From Tubiluchus corallicola (taxonomy: Eukaryota > Priapulida > Priapulimorpha > Priapulimorphida > Tubiluchidae): a stretch of DNA of 64,000 bases. Of this stretch, positions 62,100 through 64,000 are shown piece after piece. The notes under the pieces are model-generated. The model had not been told where the DNA came from. It did no database searches and was given only the letters and a program-made list of their open reading frames with translations. Position 1 is the first letter of the stretch. Each line of letters starts with the position of its first letter. The stretch covers positions 1 through 64,000 of the forward strand of contig JAQGDQ010000194.1 in the NCBI GenBank assembly GCA_030141605.1. Direction: 5' to 3'. A program made the translations under genes and the position numbers.

Positions 62100-64000
62100 G
62101 GAAAAATGCGAATTTTCATTGCAAGCTAAGGTGAGACATTGAAGCAGCAGAGCCATCATATAATATTCGGTTGTTATTTAATGCCCTGCCTCAGTGAAGA
62201 GCCAGAGCCTGTACGGCAAATTAAACTGCCCATAGCAAATACTAAACCGATAAGTTTACACAATGACCACTCGCCTTTACTGATCGCCACTGCATGCTTT
62301 ATGTATGTATTTGTTTTTGTATAGTCTCTTAAAATAGTTTCTTTCAGCAGTCTGCCTCCCAAATCAATGTATGACCCTGAACAAACCAAAAAAATTCTCG
62401 AAACAACATATTTGTGTTAATCGTTCAGTGTTTTTCTTCCAGTCTTCCACTACAGCTATGTAATTCCCTGTATACTGTATAATGCCATTTAATCGCATTT
62501 AATAATCTTTGGGTAGAGTTTAATTCTCCCCCTATTTCTCAATTAGTACTTGCTTGTTTATTTTATTAAAATTTGCTATAACAAAATCTTACAGATTTTC
62601 ATCGCGTTATTATTTATTAAGATTCTGCTTACGGGTGGTTGGCATATCATATCAAATTTCCACATAATAATAATTTTGTTAATTAAATTGTTTTTAGCAT
62701 AGTTCATGAAAGTCGATGTCCATATCAAGCAAACTCTCTAAAACTGTTTACAATGTGCAATAAGTACATGGTATGAAAAGTATTTAGTTTAGCTAGTGCA
62801 GAATTTAGGGGTGTGCTGATGTGTTTTTTCCAACAAACATGGATTTAAAACTTTTCAATTCTGCTAAAAATCAGTCTTTGGTAGTTTTTCAAAATGCAAT
62901 ACAATGCAGTTCAGCCTGAGTGATAATACACAGCCTAGAAATGATCCAAGATGACTGCACCTAACTTTCTAAAATTTTAGCCTTCTTAAGTGATAAACAT
63001 CTGATCAAAAAAAAGCAAAAACATCACATAACAATTATAAAAAATATATATTTGCAGAATATACAATTTTATTACTCACTAAAACATCACAAAAATAAAA
63101 ATTTTGATAAAATAATTATTTTATTTACTACTTTGACGACAATAGCCCAATGGTTTGCATTGGCAAATACTGGCATACAATCATAAGCAATGGTAATAAG
63201 TAACAATGACCTACGCATAAAGCACATGCTATATAACAAAAAAATTATCATATTAAATTATTTTCGTAAGTACATCTAACAATTAGGATTGCATTAAATC
63301 ACAAAAACACCTGCGCAATAACAAGCTTAAATGCAGGCTAAATCCAAAAATAACACAAAACACCAAATCATTGGCAATCTCATATTATAGATATTTTGTA
63401 ACATAAACGTGTTATGTTAAAAGCGCTACATCTTTGTAAAATAGGTATAGTGAAATGTAGCATAATTAGTGATAATGCCCATTCATAAGCATTTGTGATC
63501 AGCCAACTAAGGGAATGTTATAACCTGTTGAGCTTTTCCTTTGCAAACCTCTAAACACATATAAAATTTTCGTTGAGAACAAATTAACAAAAATTGGTTT
63601 CCAGTCACACAATATCTCCAGAAAGCAAGCGATGATAATATAGTTAATGTCCACTGTCAGGAGTGCAAAATCTGTTGAAATGTGAGGTACACAAACTATA
63701 AAACTCATATCCCGCTTTAATATTTTGAATTACCGTAATGGGTATGTCATTACATGAAAGTTGACAGATATGTTTCAAGCAGTTTCTGAAACTTCAACAA
63801 GTGCCATTACAAGAAAGACAAAATATCATTATGTTTCGCTACTAGGCACAAAGTGAAGTATTCTTTAAACACAGGAGTATGTAAAATTAAGATGAAATCT
63901 GTTTCACCTGGAAAACTGTGCCATGAGAGTACTAAAATGTGCTTTGTTTGGTTTACAATGGAATATTTAGTCTGCTATTTGAATTTTGTTCAATAATAAA
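62100..64000. other. Non-coding right flank
   Basis: AT-rich DNA with scattered short frames under 75 codons. I see no gene, splice-supported exon or recognisable element. Confidence 0.5.

Overview
This window is nuclear DNA from a non-vertebrate animal. It is AT-rich and intron-rich, and it holds two spliced protein-coding genes that converge tail to tail, plus many transposable elements and tandem repeats. Nothing is bacterial: there are no operons or Shine-Dalgarno sites, and every intron I could define is bounded by GT..AG. The species cannot be fixed from the sequence alone.

Plus-strand gene (about 1 to 30.6 kb). A 5' non-coding exon ends near 1155. A short coding exon (1644-1701) opens with MSFLC, and an intron of about 24.3 kb follows. 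The remaining exons are 26014-26255, 26584-26730 and a very long last exon, 26958-30413, with an AATAAA at 30588. The phases join into one 1300-residue protein with two SH3 domains, proline-rich motifs and long disordered stretches. I read it as a cytoplasmic adaptor or scaffold, but I do not recognise the family.

Minus-strand gene (about 31 to 55.8 kb, possibly to 59.4 kb). Twenty phase-compatible coding exons encode a 1485-residue FANCJ/BRIP1 orthologue, the 5'-3' iron-sulfur DNA helicase of the Fanconi anaemia and homologous-recombination pathway. Walker A, four Fe-S cysteines, the DEAH box and motifs V and VI are all visible. Two features stand out. One is a short tandem peptide repeat between Walker A and motif Ia. 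The other is a C-terminal region with two separated CxxC pairs, suggestive of a Mis18/Yippee/cereblon-type zinc fold, which human BRIP1 does not have.

Mobile DNA. A full-length non-LTR retrotransposon (35394-39467, 13-bp target-site duplication, endonuclease-reverse transcriptase frame intact) lies antisense in a FANCJ intron. A pogo/Tigger-like MITE lies 16 bp from a FANCJ splice donor. A 747-bp element with perfect 33-bp terminal inverted repeats and a perfect 8-bp duplication lies upstream of FANCJ and carries promoter-like motifs. There are also tRNA-derived and 5S-rRNA-derived SINE-like sequences, a 40-bp hairpin, a fold-back element, a BED-finger hAT relic, and repeat families shared between the introns of the two genes.

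The 24-kb intron of the SH3 gene and the 60-64 kb flank show no further gene I can support. They hold AT-rich DNA, minisatellites and element relics.
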